A DNA stretch of 64,000 nucleotides from Gemmatimonadales bacterium (GTDB lineage Bacteria; Gemmatimonadota; Glassbacteria; GWA2-58-10), in the NCBI GenBank assembly GCA_024278175.1, contig JAJRTS010000003.1, forward strand, positions 1 through 64,000, written 5' to 3'. Shown here piece after piece: positions 28,781-37,616 of the stretch. The notes below the pieces were generated by a model. It searched no databases and had not been told where the DNA came from. It saw nothing but the letters and a program-made list of their open reading frames with translations. The translations under genes were made by a program, and so were the position numbers. Numbering within the stretch: position 1 is the stretch's first letter; the number at the start of each line of letters is the position of its first letter.

Positions 28781-29539
28781 ATGGAGAAAGCGCTCGAAGT
28801 GCGGAACCTGACTGTTTCCTACGGCAGTAAAATCGTGCTGCGTAATGTCACGTTCAATATCCCCGCAGGCGTAAGCGTAAGTATGGTCGGGCCCAACGGC
28901 GCTGGCAAGAGCACACTGCTCAAGGCCGCCCTGGGCCTGATCGAACGTGACAGTGGCGAGGTGGACGTGCTGGGCGCGCCGTTCAACCCCCGTCAGGGAG
29001 TACTGGCCTACATTCCGCAGAAAGAGATTATCGACTGGGATTTCCCCGTCACCGTGCGCGATGTGGTAACGATGGGCCGCGGCGCCAGGCACGGCTGGCT
29101 CGGCAGGCCGGGGCGCAAGGACAGGGCCGCGGTGGAACAGGCGCTGGAAAAATGCGGGATGACCGAATATACGGACCGCCATATCCGCCAGCTCTCCGGG
29201 GGCCAGCAGCAGCGCGTGTTTATCGCCCGGGCGCTGGCCCAGGGGGCGCGGATCCTGATCATGGACGAGCCGTTCGCCGGGGTGGACGCCGCCACGGAGA
29301 ACGCGATACTCGACCTGATGGACGGCCTTCGCGCCGAGGGCCGCACGCTGATCATGGTCAACCACGACCTGGACATCCTGGACCGGTTCGACTGGATAGT
29401 GATGCTCAACGGCACCCTGATCGCCGCCGGGCCGATGGCTGAGACCTACAACGAAAAAAACCGGCGGCTCACGTTCGGGCCCACACTGAGCGAGATTGTC
29501 CGCGCCGAGCAGATTATTGCAAAGGGGGTGGCGCGATGA
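28781..29539 (+). CDS. Metal ABC transporter ATPase
   Basis: The nucleotide-binding subunit of the metal importer, 252 residues. Walker A is GPNGAGKST near 38, the Q loop is near IPQKEIIDWDFPVTVRDVV (typical of Zn/Mn importer ATPases), the signature is LSGGQQQRVFIARAL near 137, and Walker B is ILIMDEPFAGVD near 160. The ATG at 28781 is preferred over the GTG at 28775 because GGAGG sits nine bases upstream of the ATG. It follows the binding-protein stop by two bases and overlaps the permease start by four. Confidence 0.96.
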   Translation: MEKALEVRNLTVSYGSKIVLRNVTFNIPAGVSVSMVGPNGAGKSTLLKAALGLIERDSGEVDVLGAPFNPRQGVLAYIPQKEIIDWDFPVTVRDVVTMGRGARHGWLGRPGRKDRAAVEQALEKCGMTEYTDRHIRQLSGGQQQRVFIARALAQGARILIMDEPFAGVDAATENAILDLMDGLRAEGRTLIMVNHDLDILDRFDWIVMLNGTLIAAGPMAETYNEKNRRLTFGPTLSEIVRAEQIIAKGVAR

Positions 29540-30798
29540 TTGAAGCTTTCGCAACGGTGTTCGACGGTTACACGCTGGAGCTGGCCGCCAGTATGCTGGT
29601 GGGCACGGCCTGCGGAGTGATCGGCTGTTTCGTGGTCCTGCGGGGAATGGCGCTGGTGGGCGATGCGCTCAGCCACTCGGTGCTGCCCGGCGTGGTGGTG
29701 GCGTTCATGCTGGCAGGCGCCGGGCCGGTGCCGATGTTTATCGGGGCGATGACCTCGGGGATAGCCACCAGCGTGCTGATCAACACGATCCAGAACAACA
29801 GCCGGATCAAGGGCGACTCGGCGATCGGACTGGTGTTCACGGTCTTTTTCGCTGTCGGCGTGATCCTGATCAGCGCCCTGCCGCGCGGCACTCATTTCGA
29901 TCTGAAATGTTTCCTGTTCGGCAACCCGCTGGCGGTGGGCCAGTCTGACCTGTGGATGATGGTGATCGTGGCCGCGGTGGTATGCGCGGCGGTGGTGCTG
30001 CTGTTCCACCCGCTGCGCACGGCCAGTTTCGATCCCGTGATGGCGGCCTCGGTGGGGATCAACCCCAAGGTGGCCCATTACGTGGTGATGATCCTGCTGG
30101 CGGCCACGGTGGTGGCGAGCCTTCAGGCAGTGGGGATCATCATGGTGGTGGCGATGATTATCGCCCCCGGAGCCACGGCCTACCAGTGGACGGACAGGCT
30201 GGGTACGATGCTGTGGCTGGCCGCGCTGATCGGCACGTTCAGCACGGGACTGGGGTTCGTGGTCAGTTTCTGGCAGAACTGGCCCAGCGGCCCGGCGATG
30301 ACCCTGGTGGCGGGCGGGCTGTTCATCTTCTCGATGTTATTCTCGCCCAGCTACGGGATTGTCGCCGCGGCAACAACCAGGCGGCGCAACAAACAGCATA
30401 TCGCCCGCGAGGACTTGCTCAAGGCGCTGGCCCGGATGCCGGACCATGTCGCTTCGGATAAACAACTGGCGGAGTCGACCGGATTGAGCAGGAAAAGGGT
30501 TGTGGCTCTGGGCGGCAAGCTGGCGGCAAAAGGACTGGTGGATAAGCTGGGCGATGGCCGCTACCGGCTCAGCGCCGCCGGTGACGAGTTCGCTCACGGC
30601 CTGCTGCGCACGCACCGGCTCTGGGAGTCCCTGCTGCATGAGACGGGTATCGACCCGGCCCAGTTACATCCGCTGGCCGAGCGGCTGGAGCACGCCCACG
30701 AGCTGGCCGACGTGCTGGACAGCAGGCTCGGCTCGCCGGAGAGGGACCCTCATGGACGAAAAATTCCGCGGCCTGAAGGCAAGTATGCGGACGATTGA
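29536..30798 (+). CDS. Metal ABC permease fused to a DtxR/MntR-like regulator domain
   Basis: The 420 residues consist of an ABC-3 family permease (about 1-275, with about eight membrane helices and the family stretch VVLRGMALVGDALSHSVLPG near 30) joined to a cytoplasmic tail of about 140 residues. The tail is a winged helix (DKQLAESTGLSRKRVVALGGKL, about 310-350) followed by a DtxR-type metal-binding and dimerisation segment (HRLWESLLHETG, LAERLEHAHEL, DPHGRKIP). Candidate ligands His, Glu and His are retained. The stop codon abuts the convergent NicO gene with no gap. A membrane-tethered sensor that controls transport or transcription is inferred. Confidence 0.9.
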   Translation: MIEAFATVFDGYTLELAASMLVGTACGVIGCFVVLRGMALVGDALSHSVLPGVVVAFMLAGAGPVPMFIGAMTSGIATSVLINTIQNNSRIKGDSAIGLVFTVFFAVGVILISALPRGTHFDLKCFLFGNPLAVGQSDLWMMVIVAAVVCAAVVLLFHPLRTASFDPVMAASVGINPKVAHYVVMILLAATVVASLQAVGIIMVVAMIIAPGATAYQWTDRLGTMLWLAALIGTFSTGLGFVVSFWQNWPSGPAMTLVAGGLFIFSMLFSPSYGIVAAATTRRRNKQHIAREDLLKALARMPDHVASDKQLAESTGLSRKRVVALGGKLAAKGLVDKLGDGRYRLSAAGDEFAHGLLRTHRLWESLLHETGIDPAQLHPLAERLEHAHELADVLDSRLGSPERDPHGRKIPRPEGKYADD

Positions 30799-32337
30799 TC
30801 AGATCAGGCCGATACTGGCCAGGCTGCTCCAGAGCAGATAGGAGCCGATCAGCACCAGCGCCGCTCCCGCAACAGCCGGCAGGGACTGGACCACCTTGCC
30901 CGCTGTTTTACCAAATATTTTGCTGCTCCGCTCTTGCCTGTCAAACAGGCCACGGACGTAAATGGTCGCAAGCCCCACGGCCATCAGCACCAGCGCCAGG
31001 CCCAGGCTCATCGCCACTATCAGCATCAAACCCAGCCCCGGTTCGCCGAATCCGAGAGCGAGGAAAAAGATCCAGATCGCTCCGGGGCACGGCGCCAGCC
31101 CACCGGCGAACCCCAGCCAGAGAATCTGCCGGTAGCCGCCCTCTTCCGTAGGCGGCAGGTGATGATGGTGATCGTGATCGTCATCTTGATGCTCATGGCC
31201 GTGAGAACCATCATGGTCATGCTCATGGCTATGGCCTCCCCCGCCGCGGATGCGCTGGATACCCAGCGCCAGCACGATCAGGCCCGATACAGCGCCCAGG
31301 ATCGCCTGGCTCCGCAACCCTATCCCATCGCCCCAGGCCAGTTTCGTTATCACTGCCAGCACCAGGATGCTGCCGGTATGAGTGGCCGTCACGATGCCCG
31401 AGAGCGCAACGGCGTGGGGCCAGCCATGCCTGCTGCCCACCAGATAAGCGGCGGTGAGCGTTTTGGCGTGGCCGGGCGTGAGCGCGTGCACGGCCCCGTA
31501 GGCGAACGCCGCCAGCAGGATCAGCCATAACCCGGCCAGTCCTTCCCGCCCGTTTTCAAAGTACTCCCGCACCCGGTCGCGAAGATTATTACCGCGGCTA
31601 TCCTCCGTGGCTCTTCCCTGCGCCGCGGTTACCGCAAACGGCTTGTCGGCAGGGGCGGGTTTAACCGAGCCGGGGAAATAGTAGGCCTGGGCATAGCGCA
31701 CAATCCGCCACTGCCGCTCCCCTTTCGTTATTGCCTGTTCCAGTTCCGGGCTATCGCGGCGGCGCACGGCAAGCTCGATATTCTCCAGTTGCTTAGCCCC
31801 CGCCGGCGCGCTGTCCGGCAGGCTGATCCGCTCTACTTCAAGCGCCCTGTCCGCCACCACGGCCACGATCAACTGCCCCTGGTGCGGCCACTGGCCGCTA
31901 CCGGTAAGAGCCAGTTGCATCTTTTTCGTCCGGCCGGATTCAATGCTTAGCGGCGCGCTCAGCTCTAAAGTGATATCGCAGTGCTGGGGAATAATCCCGC
32001 GGCTGTCGAACAACTCCACCATCGGCTCCCGTATCGGCGTGAGCTCCAGCCGCGCTCCGTCCGCCCTGAGCTCTATCCGCGAGGCCACGCTGTCGAGCAG
32101 ACCGGTGCTGAAAGTCGCCGCTTCCCTGTCCGTGATAACATCGTCGGCATCCCGGTCCATCGCCAGCCGCACGCTCAGCGCTGGAAATTCCTTGTAGCCG
32201 AACTGGATCCGCAACTCCACGGCTTGCCCGGAAAGACGCAGCTCCGCCACCCGGTCGGTGTCGTACATGTTGAGCATGTGGGCGCTCGCCAGGGACGGCA
32301 ACAGTAAAAGGATTATCGCGGAGACAAATTTATCCAA
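30799..32337 (-). CDS. NicO/RcnA-type nickel-cobalt transporter with a large periplasmic N-domain
   Basis: A 512-residue protein. A signal peptide (about 1-19) is followed by a domain of about 230 residues that resembles the periplasmic DUF1007-like modules next to HupE/NicO proteins, then six membrane helices. The NicO signature HALTPGHAKTLTAAYLVG lies near 287, ATHTGSI near 320, and a cytoplasmic loop near 370-395 is extremely rich in His and Asp. Export or uptake of Ni or Co is possible; His-rich loops are typical of RcnA exporters. The start is TTG with AAGGAG upstream. It is the third gene of the BASS-CehA-NicO run, 13 bp after the CehA gene. Confidence 0.85.
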   Translation of the reverse strand: MDKFVSAIILLLLPSLASAHMLNMYDTDRVAELRLSGQAVELRIQFGYKEFPALSVRLAMDRDADDVITDREAATFSTGLLDSVASRIELRADGARLELTPIREPMVELFDSRGIIPQHCDITLELSAPLSIESGRTKKMQLALTGSGQWPHQGQLIVAVVADRALEVERISLPDSAPAGAKQLENIELAVRRRDSPELEQAITKGERQWRIVRYAQAYYFPGSVKPAPADKPFAVTAAQGRATEDSRGNNLRDRVREYFENGREGLAGLWLILLAAFAYGAVHALTPGHAKTLTAAYLVGSRHGWPHAVALSGIVTATHTGSILVLAVITKLAWGDGIGLRSQAILGAVSGLIVLALGIQRIRGGGGHSHEHDHDGSHGHEHQDDDHDHHHHLPPTEEGGYRQILWLGFAGGLAPCPGAIWIFFLALGFGEPGLGLMLIVAMSLGLALVLMAVGLATIYVRGLFDRQERSSKIFGKTAGKVVQSLPAVAGAALVLIGSYLLWSSLASIGLI

Positions 32338-32350
32338 CTCTCAAAACTCC

Positions 32351-33961
32351 TTATCGCGCTTCCGGCAACGGCAGGGCGCTGGGACGGCCCTCGAGCAGGG
32401 CTTGCAGCACCAGCTTGGCCCGCGCCAGGGCGCTGTCGATTTCGCCGGAGGAAATATGCTCCATCGAACCCTCCAGCCGTGCAATTATCTGGCGGGCGCT
32501 GTCACGGCTGAAGGGCAGTTTACCGCCGACATATACGTACACCGGATTGGTGTGGGCCTCGGTACCGGCCGGCCCGCTGACCCGCGCGGCGATCCAACTG
32601 CTCGAATTAATCCTGACTTCCCTGCTCAGGTTGACTCTCGTGCGCGGCTGGTTGTAAAGCTCCCTGGCCACCGCCCAGCCGTTGACTATCAGATCCACGC
32701 AGTTAACCGGGTAGAGCGGGCTCCGGACGCTGAGCCTCACCGTGAACGTGGTGTCCACGCCCTCGCCCAGCGAGATGATATCACCGGGCAGGTGACCGTC
32801 CATGTCGAGAAAAAGCATCGGGGCGCTGGTGGCGAAACTTTTTCCCGCAACGGCAAGCTCCGCCCAGGTTCTTGGCGACGGCGTGTTTTGCGAGTACACA
32901 TAGGTAAGCTCGCTGCCCAGCTCGCGCGTGTATGGAAAATCGCTGGCCCCGACAATCGGCAGGCGGAAGCCGATATTGAGGAAGTCGTACCAGCCGTCCA
33001 GGCCCAGGCTACGGTAGCCGCCGAACTGCAACAGCTCGAGAAAATCCATCTTACTCTCCAGTAACAGACGGTCGGTTTCCGTGTCGGAGTACCCTCCGTG
33101 GGCCAGGCCGATGAAACCATTAATATCGTGCGCCTGATCCGCGATAACCCCCAGCGACGGGCCCGCGCTCACGTCCGCGCTGGCATCTGCCTGTCCCGGC
33201 ACGTAGCCATCGGGCAGGATAATAGTCACGTGGCCCAGCTCACCCGACCTGTACTCCTGCCCGGAGCTGATCCAGTACCCGTCACGGTCGAACGAACTCC
33301 CCTCACCAAGTCCCTTTTCCTGCAACCAGGACTCGTACCGACTGCCTCTGCCGTAACCCGTGGTGTTCATCGACAACAGGTATCCGTAGCGGATACCCCT
33401 GGCGCTGGTGAGCGTCAGCAGGGAGTCGTCATTGGTCCCGGTGCGATTCATGTGGATATGCGTGTCCCCGGCGTACCAGCCGCGCGCGGCCATGTCGGTC
33501 CAGCGCTCCAGTTCAAGGGTAAGCTCCAGGGTGTCGCGCGGCGCGGTTTTGACCAGGGTTTTGCTGCTAAAGTACTCGTAGCCCCGGCCGGCCTGAAGCG
33601 TGCAGTCCCCCGGCGGGACTTTTATCGTGAATTCTCCACCGGTGTAGAAGTAATAACCCAGCTCCCGGAAACGCACCGGACCTTTTTGGCGGTTGCCGCT
33701 GTAGCGCAGGCCGAAACGCCGGTAGCCGTTGTGTTCCGGCTCCACCGCGCCGCCGTTGACGCTTACGTGGGCGCTGACAACTTTGCCCGTGCTGCTGTCA
33801 ACCACCCGGACCCTGAGCAGCGCCCAGTCCGGCTGAGGCTCAAGCGGCGGCGGAGCCACGGGCTTCGTGACTTCGATCATCGGACGGAAATGCGCAAGAG
33901 CGGGAGATCCAACGGACAAAGCCGGCAAAAACGCCAGCGCAAGAATCAGCAAAAATCTCAT
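32351..33961 (-). CDS. CehA/McbA-like metallohydrolase (PHP-related), exported
   Basis: A 536-residue exported protein (signal peptide MRFLLILALAFLPALSVGSPALA). An N-terminal beta-sandwich of about 150 residues precedes the hydrolase domain. Metal-site residues visible are GDTHIHMN near 170, GQEYRSGELGHV near 235 and AHGG near 285, but the last site reads VGASDFPYT where many relatives have Ser-Asp-x-His, so one ligand may be missing. Family members hydrolyse carbamates or phosphoesters; no substrate can be named. The ATG at 33961 overlaps the upstream transporter stop in ATGA, and AGAGG precedes it. Coupling to a BASS transporter suggests hydrolysis of a compound linked to its transport. Confidence 0.75.
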   Translation of the reverse strand: MRFLLILALAFLPALSVGSPALAHFRPMIEVTKPVAPPPLEPQPDWALLRVRVVDSSTGKVVSAHVSVNGGAVEPEHNGYRRFGLRYSGNRQKGPVRFRELGYYFYTGGEFTIKVPPGDCTLQAGRGYEYFSSKTLVKTAPRDTLELTLELERWTDMAARGWYAGDTHIHMNRTGTNDDSLLTLTSARGIRYGYLLSMNTTGYGRGSRYESWLQEKGLGEGSSFDRDGYWISSGQEYRSGELGHVTIILPDGYVPGQADASADVSAGPSLGVIADQAHDINGFIGLAHGGYSDTETDRLLLESKMDFLELLQFGGYRSLGLDGWYDFLNIGFRLPIVGASDFPYTRELGSELTYVYSQNTPSPRTWAELAVAGKSFATSAPMLFLDMDGHLPGDIISLGEGVDTTFTVRLSVRSPLYPVNCVDLIVNGWAVARELYNQPRTRVNLSREVRINSSSWIAARVSGPAGTEAHTNPVYVYVGGKLPFSRDSARQIIARLEGSMEHISSGEIDSALARAKLVLQALLEGRPSALPLPEAR

Positions 33962-34908
33962 TTGGAACCTCTGAACGCGGTGAGTGAAAACAGGCTGGCC
34001 GAGACAATACACCAGACCGTGAATATGGCCGAGGGCAGGGCCACGCCGGGCATGTGGCTGAAATGGGTCAGGGCCAGCACGGTACCCATCCCGGCGTTCT
34101 GCATGCCGATCTCGATTGCCAGGGTGCGACGCTCTGCCTCCCGCAGACGGATCAGCCGGCCGAAGTACCAGCCGCCGGCCATCCCGACCGCGTTAAGGGC
34201 GACCACCAGGACCAGCAACGTTGCGCTGGCCTCACGGATAAGCTCCACGTTGCGGGCCACCACCACGGCGCAGATCACCACTATCGCGAAAATACTCAAC
34301 GTGGGAAACAACTCGATAAACCCGGCGATCCTGCGGCCCAGCAGCCGCCGGAACACCATCCCGGCCAGCAGCGGCAGCAGCACGGCCTTGATAATGGTCA
34401 ACATCATGCCCACGTACGGAATCTGAACCACATCGCCCAGCAGCACCAACGTAAGAGCCGGGGTGATCCACGGGCTGAGAAAAGTGGAAACCGTGGTCAG
34501 CGCCACCGAGTAGGCCACGTTGCCCCGCGCGAGATAGGCCAGCACGTTGGAACTCATCGCCCCCGGCACGCAGCCGGTGAGCACCAGGCCCAGGGCCAGC
34601 TCGGGCCGGACCGCCACCAGCCGTGTCAACGCGAACGCGGCCAGCGGCATAATCGTGAACTGGGCCAGCGAACCGAGCAGGATCTTGTCCCAGCGGCGAA
34701 GAGTGCCGGAGGCGTCCTCGATCCGAAGCGTGACCCCGATCCCGAACATGGTCAGCCCGAAAAAGAGAGTCACCTGCTCGCTGACCCAACCGTCGAACAG
34801 AGCTGGATGGTAAAACGCCAGAGCGCACCCGGCCACCACCCAGAGCGGAAACATGCCGTTGATCAGCTTTACCGTTCTCATCCGTTCCCGTTCTCCGGGC
34901 GCCGTCAC
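33958..34908 (-). CDS. Bile acid:sodium symporter-family (BASS) transporter
   Basis: A 316-residue membrane protein with nine to ten hydrophobic helices and typical family stretches TGCVPGAMSSNVLAYLARGN (near 112) and EIGMQNAGMGTVLAL (near 275), which form the crossing helices. Family transporters use sodium to take up organic anions such as bile acids, pantoate or pyruvate. panD, a pantothenate gene, lies about 300 bp upstream on the same strand, so pantoate is a possible but unproven substrate. The start may be GTG 34908 or the internal ATG 34881; neither has a strong Shine-Dalgarno. It leads the BASS-CehA-NicO operon. Confidence 0.85.
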   Translation of the reverse strand: MTAPGERERMRTVKLINGMFPLWVVAGCALAFYHPALFDGWVSEQVTLFFGLTMFGIGVTLRIEDASGTLRRWDKILLGSLAQFTIMPLAAFALTRLVAVRPELALGLVLTGCVPGAMSSNVLAYLARGNVAYSVALTTVSTFLSPWITPALTLVLLGDVVQIPYVGMMLTIIKAVLLPLLAGMVFRRLLGRRIAGFIELFPTLSIFAIVVICAVVVARNVELIREASATLLVLVVALNAVGMAGGWYFGRLIRLREAERRTLAIEIGMQNAGMGTVLALTHFSHMPGVALPSAIFTVWCIVSASLFSLTAFRGSK

Positions 34909-35206
34909 AATGACTTCGCTATCGCTTTATTATCCGGTTCATTTAGCTTGCCTGGCGCAATGGACTGATGATCAATACTAAGCCACGTGTTGTGCGCTGG
35001 CAAGCTATTCTCCGGCCTTGTGGACCGGTATTCGTGCCGGGCCGTTTGATTTTGCGCGTTGTGAGAGGTGAAATAATTACCTGGGCGGGATTTATGCGAA
35101 CAGGCATAATTTCGGCGATTTATTGACCCGCCGGTACAAAGATTCCAACCCGGTTATCCGCCGGAAATCCAATAACCGGGCCCGGCGCTTCCGGGAAAAG
35201 ACGGCG

Positions 35207-35557
35207 CTACGGCTTAACTCTGTTCCCGCTGTCCATCAGCAGGATTCGGGGCTTAAGCGCAGCGGCCTCCGCCTGGTCCACCTGCGCGTAACTCATGATG
35301 ATAACCCTGTCGCCCTCAACGGCCAGCCGGGCCGCCGCGCCGTTGAGGCTGATCGTACGGCTGCCGGCCGGGGCCTCGATGACGTAGGTCTGGAAACGCT
35401 TGCCGTTGTTTACGTTGACCACGTCCACTTTCTCGAACGGCAGCAGTCCCGCGCCATCGATCAGCTCACGGTCAATTCCGATAGAACCCTCGTAATGCAG
35501 CACGGTCTCGGTCACCGTGGCCATGTGAATCTTGCATTTCAACATCGTGAGCAGCAT
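35207..35557 (-). CDS. panD: Aspartate 1-decarboxylase proenzyme
   Basis: PanD makes beta-alanine from aspartate for pantothenate and coenzyme A. It self-cleaves between Gly24 and Ser25 (HYEGSIG) to form a pyruvoyl group. With the ATG at 35557 (MLLTMLKCKIH) the cleavage site falls exactly at the classical 24/25 position, and GGGGG lies nine bases upstream, so the track's six extra residues are rejected. The 116-residue length is normal. A 9-bp inverted repeat at 35149-35180 lies downstream and may end the transcript; otherwise 34909-35206 shows no gene. Confidence 0.96.
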   Translation of the reverse strand: MLLTMLKCKIHMATVTETVLHYEGSIGIDRELIDGAGLLPFEKVDVVNVNNGKRFQTYVIEAPAGSRTISLNGAAARLAVEGDRVIIMSYAQVDQAEAAALKPRILLMDSGNRVKP

Positions 35558-35854
35558 GATTTTAACCCCCGGCAAAACCAGCGCGTCATTACTGCCGGCC
35601 AGACAAACGGAACGAACCGGCAGGGAAAACTTAAATTAACTCCGGTGCAAGAAATTTACTCGTTAATCGTGAATTTGTAAATGCGCTGGACCCGAATCAG
35701 CTATCAAAACAGAGATCTTACCCTGATCAACCAAAATCCGCAAGCGGCTCGAAGGAAGAGCGGCAATCAATCAAAACCTGCTTAAAGTGTAACCGGGGCA
35801 TTGAAATGTAAGTTAGTAAGGTGGTAACATCAGCCGGGGCTGTCTCCTCTTTGC

Positions 35855-35942
35855 CAATCCCCTGCCGGTTGTGTTCAACGACCGGCAGGATCATTGCAGC
35901 ACCGATGGCGCTATCCCGGGCTATGCTGGTTTCATTGGATTG
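35855..35942 (+). ncRNA. Candidate structured leader (three-helix junction) upstream of the triheme-dockerin gene
   Basis: Inverted repeats nest as a possible junction: CAATCC (35855-35860) with GGATTG (35937-35942), CCTGCCGGT (35861-35869) with ACCGGCAGG (35881-35889), and CAGCA (35897-35901) with TGCTG (35924-35928). A further hairpin CCTGTT/AACAGG (35944-35964) reaches into the AGGAG Shine-Dalgarno. It ends 31 bases before the start codon. It does not match a riboswitch class I can recognise. The rest of 35558-35973 shows no gene. Confidence 0.35.
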
Positions 35943-35973
35943 CCCTGTTACCTGATTAAACAGGAGCGGTAAT

Positions 35974-37485
35974 ATGCGGAATCCCAAGTCATTGCCGGTC
36001 CCGGCTGCTCTGGCGACAGCACTGTTGCTGACCGCGGGAGCGGCGCTCGCCCAAAGCGACACCACGGGTTACAGGGATATGATGGCGGATGTTTTCTCGC
36101 CGGTCTGCCTTAACTGCCACGACAGCGAACTCAGTAATCGCAGCGGCGCGCCTGCCGAAATTAATTTCAATACTTACACATTGGCCGCTGCCAACGCCGG
36201 CGCCGGCAATACCCGTGTCCAGGCCGGTACCATGCCGCCCGCCTCTTTCGGGTCTCTCACCGCTTCCCAGAAAAGCACCTTCCAGGCCTGGGTGGACCAA
36301 GGCACGCCGCTCGGCACGATTGTGGACTACCAGGACCTGCGCTCACAGCTTTTCCAGCCCGTGTGCATGAACTGCCACAGCAGCACGGCCAGCAACCGTA
36401 AGGGCGCACCCGCATCTGTGAATTTTGATACTTTCGCCGCGGCAAGAACAAGCGCGGTCAAGGGCAACAACCGGGTCCAGGCCGGCACCATGCCACCCTC
36501 CTCTTTCGGCTCGCTTACGGCCGCCCAGCAGAGCGCTTTTCAGGACTGGGTCTGGCTCGATACCCCCAGCGGCGAGCGAGTCACCTATCAAACCCTCTCC
36601 GATTCCCTGCTGAAGGATTCCTGCGTGCTCTGCCACGACAGTAACAAGAGCGCAAGCTCCCGTGGGGGCGCACCTGCCAGTGTAAACTTCGACAGCTATA
36701 CAGCCACCGTGGCCAGCGCCAATATCGCCAACAACCGAATCCAGAGTGCGACCTCATCTCCCCACGGGCCGCAGAGCCAGAGCATCAAGGACTTGTTCTT
36801 CAACTGGATCTACGCGGGCATACCGGAAAGCGACACGCCTGCCTGGCCTGTCTGCGACCTGGACGGCAGCGGGGTGGTGGAAACCGCCGATGTTATCTGG
36901 CTGATCCTGTTCATCCGGGACAACTCATTTGACGAGACCTACGACCTCAACAACGACGGCAGGCTCAGTATCGGCGATGTGGTGACGCTGGTGGTAGCTA
37001 TCCGCAACGGCGCGTGCAGCGATGGCGGCTCGTTACTGGCCTCGGCCGACGCGCACAACACGCCGCGGTGGCTCGCCACTCTCCCGGACCAGGACAAGGC
37101 CGATGTGGAGAACACCCAAGCCATGCTGAGCCTGAGCCCCGAGGAAGAAGCCGCGTTCCGTCAGGCTCTCCACGGTGGTACCGGCCGGGCCGCCCTGCCC
37201 CGCGCTTTCAGCCTGGGCCAGAACAGACCCAACCCGTTCAATCCGGTCACCACTATCAGTTTCACTGTACCCGAGGGGGCCGGGGCCAGAGTGAGGATCG
37301 AGGTATTCGACATCTCCGGCAGGCTGGTTGCCGTGCTGGCCGACCAGTTCAAGGCAGCCGGCAGCTACTCGGTGTTCTGGGACGGCTCGGACGGTAACGG
37401 AGCGGACGTGTCCAGCGGAATCTATTTCTACCGGATGCGGGCCGGGGACTACCTCCAGACACGCAAGATGGTGCTGCTCAAGTAG
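35974..37485 (+). CDS. Secreted triheme c-type protein with dockerin and FlgD-like C-terminal tail
   Basis: The 503 residues have a signal peptide (to about 27, AALAQS) and three tandem modules, each with one CxxCH haem-binding motif (CLNCH, CMNCH, CVLCH) spaced exactly 86 residues apart near 45, 131 and 217. Modules 1 and 2 carry GTMPP, a likely Met axial ligand; module 3 has lost it. A dockerin-like pair of calcium loops follows (CDLDGSGVVETAD and YDLNNDGRLSIGD, about 290-350), flanked by two Cys. The end (about 405-503) is a FlgD/type IX-like tail (NRPNPFNPVTTISF, FDISGRLV, SGIYFYRM). AGGAG precedes the ATG. An electron-transfer or redox role at the surface is inferred. Confidence 0.85.
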   Translation: MRNPKSLPVPAALATALLLTAGAALAQSDTTGYRDMMADVFSPVCLNCHDSELSNRSGAPAEINFNTYTLAAANAGAGNTRVQAGTMPPASFGSLTASQKSTFQAWVDQGTPLGTIVDYQDLRSQLFQPVCMNCHSSTASNRKGAPASVNFDTFAAARTSAVKGNNRVQAGTMPPSSFGSLTAAQQSAFQDWVWLDTPSGERVTYQTLSDSLLKDSCVLCHDSNKSASSRGGAPASVNFDSYTATVASANIANNRIQSATSSPHGPQSQSIKDLFFNWIYAGIPESDTPAWPVCDLDGSGVVETADVIWLILFIRDNSFDETYDLNNDGRLSIGDVVTLVVAIRNGACSDGGSLLASADAHNTPRWLATLPDQDKADVENTQAMLSLSPEEEAAFRQALHGGTGRAALPRAFSLGQNRPNPFNPVTTISFTVPEGAGARVRIEVFDISGRLVAVLADQFKAAGSYSVFWDGSDGNGADVSSGIYFYRMRAGDYLQTRKMVLLK

Positions 37486-37518
37486 CATTTGCTTTTGGCA
37501 ACGGATATCGGGTAAAAT

Positions 37519-37550
37519 AAAGGGACGGCCTTAAGGGGCTGTCCCTTTTT
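37519..37550 (+). terminator. Intrinsic terminator after the triheme-dockerin gene
   Basis: A 12-bp stem with one G-U pair (AAAGGGACGGCC with GGCTGTCCCTTT), a 6-nt loop and a terminal TTTTT, 33 bp after the stop codon. Confidence 0.92.
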
Positions 37551-37616
37551 ATGAAAAACCCGCAGAATGCTCCGCCTTGTGGCGGGGTAATTCATTTCTT
37601 TTTGCCCGGGGGTGAT

